Part shown: one piece after another, positions 51,726 through 60,339 of the stretch
Layout: each line of letters starts with the position of its first letter
Numbering within the stretch: the first letter of the stretch is position 1
Source of the DNA: SAR202 cluster bacterium bin90
Lineage (GTDB): Bacteria; Chloroflexota; Dehalococcoidia; Lucifugimonadales; JADFKI01
Length of the DNA: 64,000 nucleotides
Direction of reading: 5' to 3'
Assembly (NCBI GenBank): GCA_002238855.1
Contig: MPND01000016.1
Span: 1-64,000 of the forward strand
Notes under the pieces: generated by a model
What the model was told of the DNA's origin: nothing
Databases searched by the model: none
What the model saw: the letters and a program-made list of their open reading frames with translations, nothing else
Position numbers and translations under genes: made by a program

Positions 51726-52400
51726 TTAGTCGGCGTTCAGCAGTCCCTTTTCGATCTTGCGATCAACGATCCGACTCACAAAACTTGAATGTGACACAAA
51801 TGTCGGGAGGCTTCCTCCGGCAAGTTGCAGGCCCCAGCGGTAGGTATTCTCCGCGCCTTTCCGCCCGCCTCCCAGAACGGGAGATTCGCCGCGAACAACG
51901 TCCAGAAGATCAATGACCTCGGAAGCGATGCGCTGCTGAATGAGGGAAGAGACTTCCTGAGGATCGCTGTCCTCTGACAACGCCTCCGCGTAACGCTGCA
52001 TGGCATCTACATGCAAGACTTGCGTGCGCGGATAGAATGAGACCATGATGTTCCATGGATTCCCTTCCGGCTCTTGGTCGCCGCCGTGCCGGAAGTCCGT
52101 GCGCAATATCACTGCGGGAATATCCAGAGTCTTGGCGTACATGTACTCTGCGACGGTCCCCGAGTCCAGGTCCGTGCCGTCGAAGTTGAAGAGCGCGAGG
52201 TCACTCTCCATAAGCGCGCGCAGATTCTGGTCGCGTATCTCGATTGAAGACACGCCGAGTTGTGTCAGGTCCTGCGGCAGGACGCAGCGGTATCGCCCTT
52301 TAGCGGCGCTCTCGATATGCCATGCCAGCAGCGCGTTGCCCTGAAGTATTTTGTGGTCGAATAGCGGCCCGGCGAAGTAGATCGTACACGGTTCTGTCAT
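51726..52400 (-). CDS. Nucleoside 2-deoxyribosyltransferase-like protein, copy 1
   Basis: This 224-residue protein has the deoxyribosyltransferase fold: 'TIYFAGPLFDHKILQGNALL', 'DLALFNFDGTDLDSGTVAEY' with the putative nucleophile Glu85, and 'IPAVILRTDF'. Family enzymes cleave or transfer deoxyribose between bases. The 'YFAG' start and the GT..E motif are kept, but the C-terminal part (about 130-224) is longer than in classical enzymes and unknown. It is the last of three tandem paralogues on the minus strand; a 43-bp gap separates it from copy 2. Confidence 0.75.
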   Translation of the reverse strand: MTEPCTIYFAGPLFDHKILQGNALLAWHIESAAKGRYRCVLPQDLTQLGVSSIEIRDQNLRALMESDLALFNFDGTDLDSGTVAEYMYAKTLDIPAVILRTDFRHGGDQEPEGNPWNIMVSFYPRTQVLHVDAMQRYAEALSEDSDPQEVSSLIQQRIASEVIDLLDVVRGESPVLGGGRKGAENTYRWGLQLAGGSLPTFVSHSSFVSRIVDRKIEKGLLNAD

Positions 52401-52443
52401 ATTTCCTTGCCTCTTCTCTAACTCCGGTAAGTAGATGCTACCA

Positions 52444-53124
52444 CTAACCTAACAGTCCCTTTTCGAATTTCCGCGACACCATTCCCTCTACATAACTATC
52501 TAGACTGCCATCGCCTGCCACCAGCCCGGCAAGCCCGCCTCCCGCTAGCCGCAGCGCCCAGCGGTAGGCTCCCTCCACACCCGAGCGCCCTCCTTCCATG
52601 ATGGACGCATCGCCACGCACTTCGTCAAGCAGTGCGATAACCTCTTCCGCAATACGCTTCTGAAAGCGGGCCGAGACCTGAGCTGCGTCTCCACCCTGCG
52701 CCAGCGATTCCTGGTACCACTGCATACCGTCAAGATGCAGGATACGAGTGCGCGGGTAGAACGACGCCATCAGGTTCCACGGGTCTCCGTCGCCGGCCTG
52801 ATCGCCGCCGCCGCGAAAGTCACTGCGGAGTATCACCGAGGGAATGTCCAGCATCTTGGCGTACATGTACTCCACTACCGCTCCCGGTGGTATTTCCGAG
52901 CCGTCGAAATTGAACAGCGCAAGGTCGCACTCCGCCACCGCGCGCAGGTCCTGGTCTCGTATCCCCATCGGGCCTATGCCTCTCTGCTCAAGGTCCTGCG
53001 GCAGGATGCACTGGTAGCGACCATGCGAGTCGCTATCGATGTGCGATGCCAGCAGCGCGTTGCCCGCAAGATGCTTGTGGTCGAAAAGCTGACCCGCGAA
53101 ATAGATCGTATATGGTTCTGTCAC
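52444..53124 (-). CDS. Nucleoside 2-deoxyribosyltransferase-like protein, copy 2
   Basis: This 226-residue paralogue shares 'TIYFAGQLFDHKHLAGNALL', 'QCILPQDLEQRGI' and 'DLALFNFDGSEIPPGAVVEY'. Here the usual GT before the Glu85 loop is GA, which could change the nucleoside specificity. The downstream part ('GDPWNLMASFYPRTRILHLD') is common to all three copies and may form dimer contacts or an extra domain. It lies between copies 1 and 3, all in the same direction. Confidence 0.75.
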   Translation of the reverse strand: MTEPYTIYFAGQLFDHKHLAGNALLASHIDSDSHGRYQCILPQDLEQRGIGPMGIRDQDLRAVAECDLALFNFDGSEIPPGAVVEYMYAKMLDIPSVILRSDFRGGGDQAGDGDPWNLMASFYPRTRILHLDGMQWYQESLAQGGDAAQVSARFQKRIAEEVIALLDEVRGDASIMEGGRSGVEGAYRWALRLAGGGLAGLVAGDGSLDSYVEGMVSRKFEKGLLG

Positions 53125-53168
53125 AGTCGCTCCAACCTCAATTCAATCCCGCCTATTCGCCTCTGCCA

Positions 53169-53849
53169 TCACCCAAGGAGGCCCTTGTCCAGTTTATCGC
53201 TCACGAGCTGATGGACAGCGTTCTCCAGAGACCCGTCGCCCGCTATTCGTTCCGCAAGCCCGCTGCCCGGAAAGCGCAGCGCCCACCGATAGAGATGCTC
53301 GACGCCATCGGGCGCAGCGCCGAGGTGGGGCGATTCCGCTCTCACCGCGTCTAATGCCTCGATTATCACATTCGCCATCCTGTCGCAGTAGCGCGCTGTG
53401 GCGTCCGCAACCGTGTCGGACTCACTGGACGCCTCCTGGTACCAAGCCATGGCGTTCAGTGTGACATTGCGCGTGCGCGGGTAAAACGACGCCATCAGGT
53501 TCCAGGCGTCGCCCCCCGGTTTCTGTTCTCCGCCGCCGCGAAAGTCGGTGCGTAGAACCACCGCCGGGATGTCCAGCAACTTGGCGTACACGAACTCCAC
53601 AACCGTGCCGGAGTCCAGGTCCGGCCCATCGAAGTTGAACAGCGCCAGATCGCATGTTGCCACCCCGATGAGGTCCTGGTTGCGAATGTCAACGGAGCGG
53701 TAGCCGGTCTGCTCAAGGTCCTGCGGCAGCACGCACTGATATCTTCCCTCAGAGAGATGTTCGATGTGCGATGCGAGGATCGCATTGCCGATAAGGTGCT
53801 TGTGGTCGAAAAGTTCGCCTGCGAAGTAGATTGTGTATGCCATGCTCAT
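53169..53849 (-). CDS. Nucleoside 2-deoxyribosyltransferase-like protein, copy 3
   Basis: This 226-residue first gene of the triplet has 'TIYFAGELFDHKHLIGNAIL', 'QCVLPQDLEQTGYRSVDIRN' and 'DLALFNFDGPDLDSGTVVEF' (Glu85). The start at ATG 53849 has GGAGG 5 nt upstream and makes its length equal to copy 2; the frame open to 53963 is unsupported. The three copies differ mostly in their last 90 residues. Expression probably starts upstream of this copy in the 139 bp before the divergent SDR gene. Confidence 0.76.
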   Translation of the reverse strand: MSMAYTIYFAGELFDHKHLIGNAILASHIEHLSEGRYQCVLPQDLEQTGYRSVDIRNQDLIGVATCDLALFNFDGPDLDSGTVVEFVYAKLLDIPAVVLRTDFRGGGEQKPGGDAWNLMASFYPRTRNVTLNAMAWYQEASSESDTVADATARYCDRMANVIIEALDAVRAESPHLGAAPDGVEHLYRWALRFPGSGLAERIAGDGSLENAVHQLVSDKLDKGLLG

Positions 53850-53988
53850 CCTATCCTCCCGCAAAGAGTATAAACCAGACGGCAACAATCCATCTATGCC
53901 TATAAGGTCATTTCGGGCCAAGTTGACTGCACAATAGGGCGGTGATACCGTTTGCCGTATCACTCCCGCTTATCAGAATGGAGGCGCT

Positions 53989-54732
53989 ATGAGACTAGAA
54001 GGCAAGGTTGCGATCATAAGCGGCGGCTCGCGTGGCATGGGCGCTGCCGAGGCTCGCATGTTCGCGCGCGAGGGCGCAAGGGTCGTAATCGGCGACCTGC
54101 TTGAGGAAGAAGGCCTGAAGGTCGTTTCAGAGATTGGCGAATCAGGTGGAGAGGCTCTATTCGTAGCTCTCGATGTGACAGACGAATCCAGCTGGCAGAG
54201 CGCCGTCAGTGCCGCCGTGGAGCGCTTCGGCAAAGTGGACATCCTCGTCAACAACGCCGCGATCTTAAGAACGCAAGGTTTGCTCGAAACTACCGAAGAG
54301 ATCTGGGACGAAGTGATGGACATCAACGTCAAGGGCACATTCCTCGGCGCAAAGACCGTCATCCCGGAGATGCGAAAGGCGGGTGGCGGCTCCATCATCA
54401 ACATCTCGTCGGGAGCGGGCATCACCGGCAGCCGGCGCAACACCGCCTACCACGCCTCCAAGGGCGCGGTCAGGATATTCACCAAGTCGGCGGCAATCCA
54501 GTACGCAGGCGAAAATATCCGCGTGAACTCCGTGCATCCCGGCCCGGTTGATACCGATATGCTCGCGTCATCCCTGACGGCGGAAAACGCGCGCAGGCCC
54601 GAGGATGTGCCGCTTGGACGAGCGGGCAGGCCTGAAGAAATCGCTTACGGCGTGCTATACCTCGCATCCGACGAGTCCTCATTCGTCACCGGCAGCGAGG
54701 TTGTCATAGACGGCGGGCGCACGGCGGAGTAG
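53989..54732 (+). CDS. Short-chain dehydrogenase/reductase (SDR)
   Basis: This 247-residue classical SDR has the NAD(P) loop 'AIISGGSRGMGAAEARMFA', 'DVTDESSW', 'DILVNNAAILRTQG', the catalytic Ser in 'SIINISSGAGITGS', 'AYHASKGAVRIFTKSAAIQY' (Tyr and Lys) and 'INVHPGPVDT'-type 'VNSVHPGPVDTDML'. It oxidises or reduces a hydroxy/keto substrate; substrate unknown. ATG 53989 has GGAGG about 6 nt upstream. It lies 7 bp before the DUF4258 gene, so the small pair may be read through from it. Confidence 0.92.
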   Translation: MRLEGKVAIISGGSRGMGAAEARMFAREGARVVIGDLLEEEGLKVVSEIGESGGEALFVALDVTDESSWQSAVSAAVERFGKVDILVNNAAILRTQGLLETTEEIWDEVMDINVKGTFLGAKTVIPEMRKAGGGSIINISSGAGITGSRRNTAYHASKGAVRIFTKSAAIQYAGENIRVNSVHPGPVDTDMLASSLTAENARRPEDVPLGRAGRPEEIAYGVLYLASDESSFVTGSEVVIDGGRTAE

Positions 54733-54739
54733 GGGGCAG

Positions 54740-55000
54740 ATGGTAATGCCTCTGTATTTCACTAGACACGCGCGGAATAGGATGAGGCAGTATAGGATTA
54801 CATGTGAAGAAGTAGAATCTGTACTCGAAGCCCCTGACCTAGTCGAGCCAGATGAGGACGACCGCTTGAACGCTACGAAAGTGCTTCCGGACAAGGTCAT
54901 TCGTGTAACATATGTAGAAGAGGCGACTCGAATCGTTGTAATCACTGTTACACCACGCCGCAGTATAGACGCTGGCCATAGAAACGGAGTCCAACAATGA
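54740..55000 (+). CDS. DUF4258 family small protein
   Basis: This 86-residue protein has the DUF4258 pattern: 'FTRHARNRMRQYRITCEEVE' and 'VIRVTYVEEATRIVVITVTP'. DUF4258 is a RelE-like fold candidate often paired with DUF2283. Its start ATG is 54740 or 54746; its TGA overlaps the ATG of the DUF2283 gene (ATGA), indicating coupled translation. The pair lies between SDR and thiolase genes and looks more AT-rich than they do. A toxin-antitoxin or regulatory role is suspected, not shown. Confidence 0.8.
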   Translation: MVMPLYFTRHARNRMRQYRITCEEVESVLEAPDLVEPDEDDRLNATKVLPDKVIRVTYVEEATRIVVITVTPRRSIDAGHRNGVQQ

Positions 55001-55215
55001 AGATTTCATACGACAATGAAGCTGACGCCCTCTATATATTGCTTACAGATTCAACTCCAGTGGATGCGCGGGATGTTGAAAAGGGCGTCACCGTGGACTT
55101 CGATGAACAGGGCCACATAGTAGGACTTGAAGTCTTGAGTGCAGCCGACAAACTGGGCAAGGAATCAATTTTCAACGTAAGTATAGAAAACATGCCCGCT
55201 GAACAGTCAATTTAG
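54997..55215 (+). CDS. DUF2283 family small protein
   Basis: This 72-residue acidic protein has the DUF2283 pattern: 'MKISYDNEADALYILLTDST', then 'VTVDFDEQGHIVGLEVLSA'. It usually follows a DUF4258 gene, as it does here with an ATGA overlap. An acidic partner may bind the basic DUF4258 product. It ends 32 bp before the thiolase gene. Confidence 0.83.
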   Translation: MKISYDNEADALYILLTDSTPVDARDVEKGVTVDFDEQGHIVGLEVLSAADKLGKESIFNVSIENMPAEQSI

Positions 55216-55247
55216 ACATCCGGCATGCAGCAAATAGGAGAACCAAT

Positions 55248-56441
55248 ATGGAACTACAAGACGCAGTGATCGTTAGCGGAGCAAGGACTCCGGTTGGCAG
55301 GTTCGGAGGAGCGTTCAAGGACGTTGCCGCACCCGACCTCGGCGCGGAGGCAATCAAGGCTGCGCTGGAACGCGCAGGCATCAGCCCTGAGCAGGTCGAG
55401 GAAGTCGTGATGGGCAATGCTCTGCAGGCGACCGAAGCAGGTTACGCCGCAAGGCTATCCACGCTCAAGGCAGGCATCCCGCAGGAAACGCCAACGATTG
55501 CCGTCAATCGCCAGTGTTCGTCCGGGCTTGAAGCCATCAACATGGCAGCGCAGCTCGTCCGCACGGGCGAAGTTGACATCGCCATCGCAGGCGGTATGGA
55601 GAATATGAGCCAGTCTCCGTTCCTGCTGGGATATGAGGCGCGCTTTGACGGTCTGCGAATGGGCGACGCCACCATGAGGGATGGCTTGACCGAAGGGCTT
55701 GGCTGCCCCGTCAACCGCTACCATATGGGCGTGACCGCGGAGAATGTCGCAGAGCGTTTCGAAGTCAGCCGCGAAGACCAGGATGAGCTTGCTCTTATCA
55801 GCCACCAGCGCGCCGTCGCGGCAATCTCGAACGGACGCTTCAGCGAGCAGATTATCGATGTCAGCGTCCCACAGCGCCGCGGCGACCCGGTGGTAGTCAC
55901 GCAAGACGAAGGACCGCGCGCAGACACCACGCTCGAGCGTCTGTCGACCCTTCGCCCCGTCTTCAAGCCGGGCGGCAGCGTGACGGCGGGCAACGCCTCC
56001 AGCATCAACGACGGCGCGGCGGCAGTCGTCATAATGTCGGCCACCAAAGCCGCCGAGCTTGGAATCCAGCCCAAGCTTCGCTGGCACACACGCGGCGTCG
56101 CGGGCGTAGAGCCTGCCATTATGGGCACCGGCCCCGTCCCCGCCGTCCGCAAGGCGCTCAGCAAGTCCGGCATGGACATCGATGACATCGACCTTATCGA
56201 GCTGAACGAAGCATTCGCTGCTCAGGCAATATACTGCATGCGCGAACTCGACATGGACTTGGACAAGACCAACGTGAATGGCAGCGGCATCAGCCTCGGC
56301 CATCCCGTCGGCGCAACCGGCGCAATCATGACCGTCAAGCTCATGGAAGAGATAGGCTTGCGCGATCAGGAGCTTGGCCTAGTAACCATGTGCGTCGGCG
56401 GCGGACAGGGCGTCGCGACCATCTTCGAGCGAGTTGGGTAG
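55248..56441 (+). CDS. Acetyl-CoA C-acetyltransferase (thiolase)
   Basis: This 397-residue thiolase has the acylated nucleophile Cys90 in 'AVNRQCSSGLEAINMAAQLV', 'GGMENMSQSPFLLG', 'VNGSGISLGHPVGATGAIM' (catalytic His) and the second cysteine in 'LVTMCVGGGQGVATIFE'. It condenses or cleaves acyl-CoA and acetyl-CoA. Whether it is degradative or biosynthetic cannot be told here, since no other beta-oxidation gene is adjacent. ATG 55248 has AGGAG about 10 nt upstream. Confidence 0.94.
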   Translation: MELQDAVIVSGARTPVGRFGGAFKDVAAPDLGAEAIKAALERAGISPEQVEEVVMGNALQATEAGYAARLSTLKAGIPQETPTIAVNRQCSSGLEAINMAAQLVRTGEVDIAIAGGMENMSQSPFLLGYEARFDGLRMGDATMRDGLTEGLGCPVNRYHMGVTAENVAERFEVSREDQDELALISHQRAVAAISNGRFSEQIIDVSVPQRRGDPVVVTQDEGPRADTTLERLSTLRPVFKPGGSVTAGNASSINDGAAAVVIMSATKAAELGIQPKLRWHTRGVAGVEPAIMGTGPVPAVRKALSKSGMDIDDIDLIELNEAFAAQAIYCMRELDMDLDKTNVNGSGISLGHPVGATGAIMTVKLMEEIGLRDQELGLVTMCVGGGQGVATIFERVG

Positions 56442-56471
56442 CCGTCGCAACCGCATCTTTAATTGAATTAA

Positions 56472-57731
56472 ATGGCGCAAATGACGGACTCACCAGAACC
56501 GCGCCGTCTATGGAAATCCGCGAAGGCGCACGGCATCAGCCGTCGCAGATTCCTTGCGTTGCTTTCCGCAGGAGGCGCGGCCGCAGTGCTCGCCGCCTGC
56601 GGGAACCTGTCGATGTCCGACAGTGCCCCTACGCAATCCGTGGATCAGGTACAACCGCTGGCTTTGGGGGAGCAGTCTTCCTGGTTCAAAGACCCGACCC
56701 CGTTTATCCGGCGCGATGACAAGGGCCTCGAAGCACGCCTTGAGAATATGCAGGGTCTGATTACGCCGCGCCACCTGTTCTTCGTCCGAAACAACTCCGT
56801 CAGCGTGAACTTAGACCCGTCCGATTGGCGACTTTCGGTTGAAGGCGATGCCATTACTCAGCCGCTTGGTCTGTCATATGACCAGATACGAAATCTTCCC
56901 AGCCGCACGCTCGTCTCCTATCTGGAGTGCGCTGGCAATCACCGTGCGATGTTCGACATCGTACAGGGACGCGCGGCGCAAGGCACGCAATGGATGACCG
57001 GCGCGATCGGCAACGGCGAATGGACAGGCGTCTCGCTCCGCGATGTCCTGACACTCGCGGGCATCACGGATGCCGCGGTCAGCGTGCTGCTGATTGGGCA
57101 GGACACCGATTCACCTGAAGGCGGCTTTCGCCGTGTCGTCCCGGTCGAGAAGGCGATGCACCCTGATACGCTCTTGGCATACGCGCTTAACGGCGACTTA
57201 TTGCCCAAGGATCACGGCTATCCCCTTCGGGCACTGTTGCCCGGATGGGTGGGCAGTTCAAGCATCAAGTGGCTCAACCGCATCATCGTCTCGTCAGACC
57301 AACTATGGACCCGCAACAACACGACGTCTTATGTGTTAATCGGCGACGACTACCCGACGGATGGCGAGGCAGAGGGCGAAGTGGTGACAACTCAGAATAT
57401 CAAGAGCGCCCTAGCGCTGCCGTGGCCCGCCGAATTGCCCGAAGGCTCGCACCGCATACATGGCTACGCCCACTCACCTGCTGGCAGCATCACTGCAGTG
57501 GAGTGGAGCGACAATTCGGGCAGCACATGGAATCCTGCCACGGTGCTTGAGCCGCAAGTCCAGTACTCGTGGGCGCGCTTCGAGTTCACATGGAACGCCA
57601 AATCAGGCGAGCACACCCTGATGACCCGCGCCACAGACGCACACGGCAACACCCAGCCCGACGACATCCCCTTCAACGAAAAAGGCTACCTGTTCAACCA
57701 GCCCTTACCGCACCCCGTGGCCATTTCGTGA
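56472..57731 (+). CDS. Tat-exported molybdopterin-dependent oxidoreductase (sulfite-oxidase family)
   Basis: The product is 419 residues. A twin-arginine signal 'SRRRFLALLSAGG' and a lipobox-like Cys43 ('VLAACGN') suggest an exported, membrane-anchored enzyme. The Mo-cofactor domain has the metal-ligand Cys153 in 'LVSYLECAGNHRAMF', 'PLRALLPGWVGSSSIKWLNR' and the sulfite-oxidase dimerisation-type Ig-like C-terminal domain ('YAHSPAGSITAVEWSDNSG'). It is closest in architecture to bacterial sulfite dehydrogenases lacking fused heme. The electron acceptor is unknown. An MsrQ-like heme protein lies 5 kb downstream; a link is speculative. Confidence 0.9.
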   Translation: MAQMTDSPEPRRLWKSAKAHGISRRRFLALLSAGGAAAVLAACGNLSMSDSAPTQSVDQVQPLALGEQSSWFKDPTPFIRRDDKGLEARLENMQGLITPRHLFFVRNNSVSVNLDPSDWRLSVEGDAITQPLGLSYDQIRNLPSRTLVSYLECAGNHRAMFDIVQGRAAQGTQWMTGAIGNGEWTGVSLRDVLTLAGITDAAVSVLLIGQDTDSPEGGFRRVVPVEKAMHPDTLLAYALNGDLLPKDHGYPLRALLPGWVGSSSIKWLNRIIVSSDQLWTRNNTTSYVLIGDDYPTDGEAEGEVVTTQNIKSALALPWPAELPEGSHRIHGYAHSPAGSITAVEWSDNSGSTWNPATVLEPQVQYSWARFEFTWNAKSGEHTLMTRATDAHGNTQPDDIPFNEKGYLFNQPLPHPVAIS

Positions 57732-57780
57732 CCAGTGGGCTGGCGTGGGAACTGAAGTAGCATGCAGTCTGTGAGCCGCA

Positions 57781-58338
57781 TCAGAACCACTTTTCCACCA
57801 TGTCTATCCATCCCGGCCCGATGCCTTGAATGGGGACTCCGACGTTGAAGATATAGATCATGTCGATTACCCAGTTCAGGACGAAAAGCCCTGCGAACCA
57901 CGCCCCCCAGTATATGAATGGCCTATTGGGCATGTTTGAAACCGAATAGTCAGAATCCTCGGTTACAAATCTGAATTTCACCGGAACCCTTGACAGCGAG
58001 TATAGGGCCGCACAGACTCCGAGCGTGGTGAGCACAATTTCGATGACGGTAACACCAAATGCTAACTCGGCGCTCCCTCCATAGATGTTCTTGGTTCTCC
58101 AATTCGCCGCAATTGAAAGCAGCGTAAGCAGGATTATAGAACCAATCCAAGCCAAGTATGTGGCCCACAACATCAACAGACGTCGCTCCTTCTTTTGCAG
58201 TCCCAAGGCAAGATTGATTGCGCCCAAAGGAATGAGGCCTATCGAAATGTATGCTAGGCCCATTGCAAACGGAGTGAGGAAGAACGCGACAATCGCGGCT
58301 ACAAAACCGATCACTCCAATTATCGTTAGCCATTCCAA
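57781..58338 (-). CDS. Unknown membrane protein with about five helices
   Basis: I do not recognise a family. The 185-residue protein has hydrophobic segments near 4-22, 26-44, 57-78, 92-113 and 143-165, and a C-terminal 'GIGPGWIDMVEKWF'. Most of the other loops are short. Coding bias agrees with its neighbours. It lies between the oxidoreductase and the CoA-transferase genes, opposite in direction to the former and the same as the latter. No function can be assigned. Confidence 0.6.
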   Translation of the reverse strand: MEWLTIIGVIGFVAAIVAFFLTPFAMGLAYISIGLIPLGAINLALGLQKKERRLLMLWATYLAWIGSIILLTLLSIAANWRTKNIYGGSAELAFGVTVIEIVLTTLGVCAALYSLSRVPVKFRFVTEDSDYSVSNMPNRPFIYWGAWFAGLFVLNWVIDMIYIFNVGVPIQGIGPGWIDMVEKWF

Positions 58339-58414
58339 TTACATTGCTCCAATTGTCCTTCTGTGGATCGCCCAACGCTGCAATAGCCCGTTGAACAAGG
58401 AAAGATTGAGTTCA

Positions 58415-59683
58415 TCACCCCACCTGCGGCGCCGTCCCGCTCACACCCTCAGCATCCAGTGCTGCAATGGCGCTCGCATCCATCCCAAGCAACTCGCCGA
58501 AGACCTGCTCGTTGTGCTCGCCCAACGTCGGTGCGTGCCAGCGCACTCCCGGCGGTGTCTCCGACATCTTCCATGCGGCGCCCGGCATGAAGTAAGGCCC
58601 GCACGAGGGATGGTCAACGAACTCCAACAAGCCGCGCTCCTGGTACTGCGGGTCATTGAAAATAGCCTCACCCGTCATCACGGGGGCAGAAGACACGCCT
58701 GCACCCTGCAGCACTCGCATCACTTCGTATGCCGACTTGTCCTGCGTCCATCCCGAAATGACCGCATCCAGCGCATCGTGATTGCGATGCCGCGCTAGGA
58801 TGTCGCTGTAATCAGGATCAGTCGCCAACTGCGGCATGCCCATCGCATCGCACATGCGCTGCCACTCGTTATCATCCGCGACAGCGATGGTAATCCACTC
58901 GTCCTCACCTCGGCACGGATAAGCTCCATGCGGCGCGTACACCGGATGCCGGTTTCCACGGTTCTCCGGTCGTTTCCCATTCATCTGAAAGCCCAGCAGG
59001 TGCTCCCCGATCGTCATGATTGCCGACTCAAGCTGTGACACATCTATGAAGCAGCCCTGCCCTGTGCGCCTTCGCCGCCACAGCGCGGACAGAATTGCTC
59101 CCGCTGCATGCGCGCCGCTGATCGGGTCGCCAAAGTTCACCCCCGACTTCACCGGAGCGTCCTCGCCACGATACCCGTTCATGGAGGAGATACCGCCAAG
59201 CTGCTCCTGCCCAATGCCGTACTGAATGAAGTCTTTCCAGGGCCCCACGCTGCCAAATGCCGGCATGGACAACATGATGACGTCCGGTCGTATCGCTCTC
59301 AGCACCTCGTACCCAAGCCCGCGCCGCTCCATCAACCCCGCGCGAAAGTTCTCGATGACCACATCGCTGATGCTCACCAGCTCCTCGATGATCGCCTTGC
59401 CCTTCGGATGCCGCATTTCGGCTGTGACGCCCAGCTTGCTCATGTGCAGCGTGTTGAACCAGCCGCTGCGGTTCCACGGATCGTCGCCACGCTCGCCGTC
59501 CGGTAGGTTGCCCGAACCGACGATCATGCGGTGCGGGTCCCACGCACGAATCGACTCCACCTTGATAACCTCAGCGCCCATGTCCGCAAGCAGCTTCGTT
59601 GCATGCGGTCCCGCCCATATCCGTGAGAAGTCCAGGACACGCACGCCTTCCAGCGCGCCGCCCGCAACCTGCGAGTCATTCAT
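58415..59683 (-). CDS. CaiB/BaiF family CoA-transferase
   Basis: This 422-residue class III CoA-transferase has the N-terminal 'VRVLDFSRIWAGPHATKLLA', 'DMGAEVIKVESI', 'SDVVIENFRAGLMERRGLGY', 'YGIGQEQLGGISSMNGYRG', and the C-terminal 'HNEQVFGELLGMD'. It moves CoA between carboxylic acids such as formate, oxalate, carnitine or cinnamate derivatives; the acid cannot be named. The Asp nucleophile is expected in the 'GVNFGDPISGAHAAGAIL' region. It is divergent from the JAMM peptidase gene. Confidence 0.92.
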   Translation of the reverse strand: MNDSQVAGGALEGVRVLDFSRIWAGPHATKLLADMGAEVIKVESIRAWDPHRMIVGSGNLPDGERGDDPWNRSGWFNTLHMSKLGVTAEMRHPKGKAIIEELVSISDVVIENFRAGLMERRGLGYEVLRAIRPDVIMLSMPAFGSVGPWKDFIQYGIGQEQLGGISSMNGYRGEDAPVKSGVNFGDPISGAHAAGAILSALWRRRRTGQGCFIDVSQLESAIMTIGEHLLGFQMNGKRPENRGNRHPVYAPHGAYPCRGEDEWITIAVADDNEWQRMCDAMGMPQLATDPDYSDILARHRNHDALDAVISGWTQDKSAYEVMRVLQGAGVSSAPVMTGEAIFNDPQYQERGLLEFVDHPSCGPYFMPGAAWKMSETPPGVRWHAPTLGEHNEQVFGELLGMDASAIAALDAEGVSGTAPQVG

Positions 59684-59790
59684 GTGTCGCTATCCCTTTC
59701 CTGCTGAATATCCACATGTTAGCCTACTTGGTGATAATCTCAATACCCGACAGCCAACGCTAGCACGCGCATCAAAACAGGAGCACCGAA

Positions 59791-60210
59791 TTGCTGACCA
59801 TATCCAGAGCTTTCGCCGATGACATGATCGCCCACTCCCAGCAGGAGGACCCCAACGAATGTTGCGGTATCCTCGCAGGCAAGAACGGCGTCGTCGCGAA
59901 TCTGTACCGCATAGCAAACTCCACGCCCAGCCCATACCGCTACGTCATGGAACCGCAGGAAATGCTCAACGCGATGCGCGATGCCGACTCCAATGATTGG
60001 GACATCACGGCATTCTACCACTCCCACACCCACAGCCCCGCATATCCCTCGCCGACCGACGTCCGTATGGCGCAGCAGAGCGGCTGGCTCGGCGAAGATG
60101 TCTACTACATCCTCGTCTCTCTCGAAGACAAGGCAGCTCCGCAAATACGCGCCTTCCGCATCATGGAAAGCGGCGACATCGTAGAGCAGGAATTCACCAT
60201 CTCCGACTGA
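59791..60210 (+). CDS. JAMM/MPN+ metallopeptidase (M67 family)
   Basis: This 139-residue protein has the JAMM zinc motif complete: Glu in 'PNECCGILAG', His-x-His in 'AFYHSHTHSPAYPSPTD', with Ser and Asp at the family spacing. Bacterial members cut isopeptide-like bonds of small ubiquitin-like sulfur carriers (ThiS/MoaD type) or cysteine from them. No ThiS/MoaD, E1 or rhodanese gene is next to it. The start is TTG 59791, with GGAG 7 nt upstream. Confidence 0.9.
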   Translation: MLTISRAFADDMIAHSQQEDPNECCGILAGKNGVVANLYRIANSTPSPYRYVMEPQEMLNAMRDADSNDWDITAFYHSHTHSPAYPSPTDVRMAQQSGWLGEDVYYILVSLEDKAAPQIRAFRIMESGDIVEQEFTISD

Positions 60211-60339
60211 CCCACCCAGTTGAGCAAGCTGCTCCTTACCCTGCCTCCGACGCTAACCATTCTCTCCCTCGCTGCGTTTCAATTCGTGAGCGGCTCACAA
60301 TTCCACGACCACACACGCAGCAAAAATGGGAGAGCAGTC

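Noticed and set aside
54740-55215. Calling the DUF4258/DUF2283 pair a proven toxin-antitoxin system
   Set aside because: Only gene pairing and fold suspicion support it; no direct evidence in sequence.
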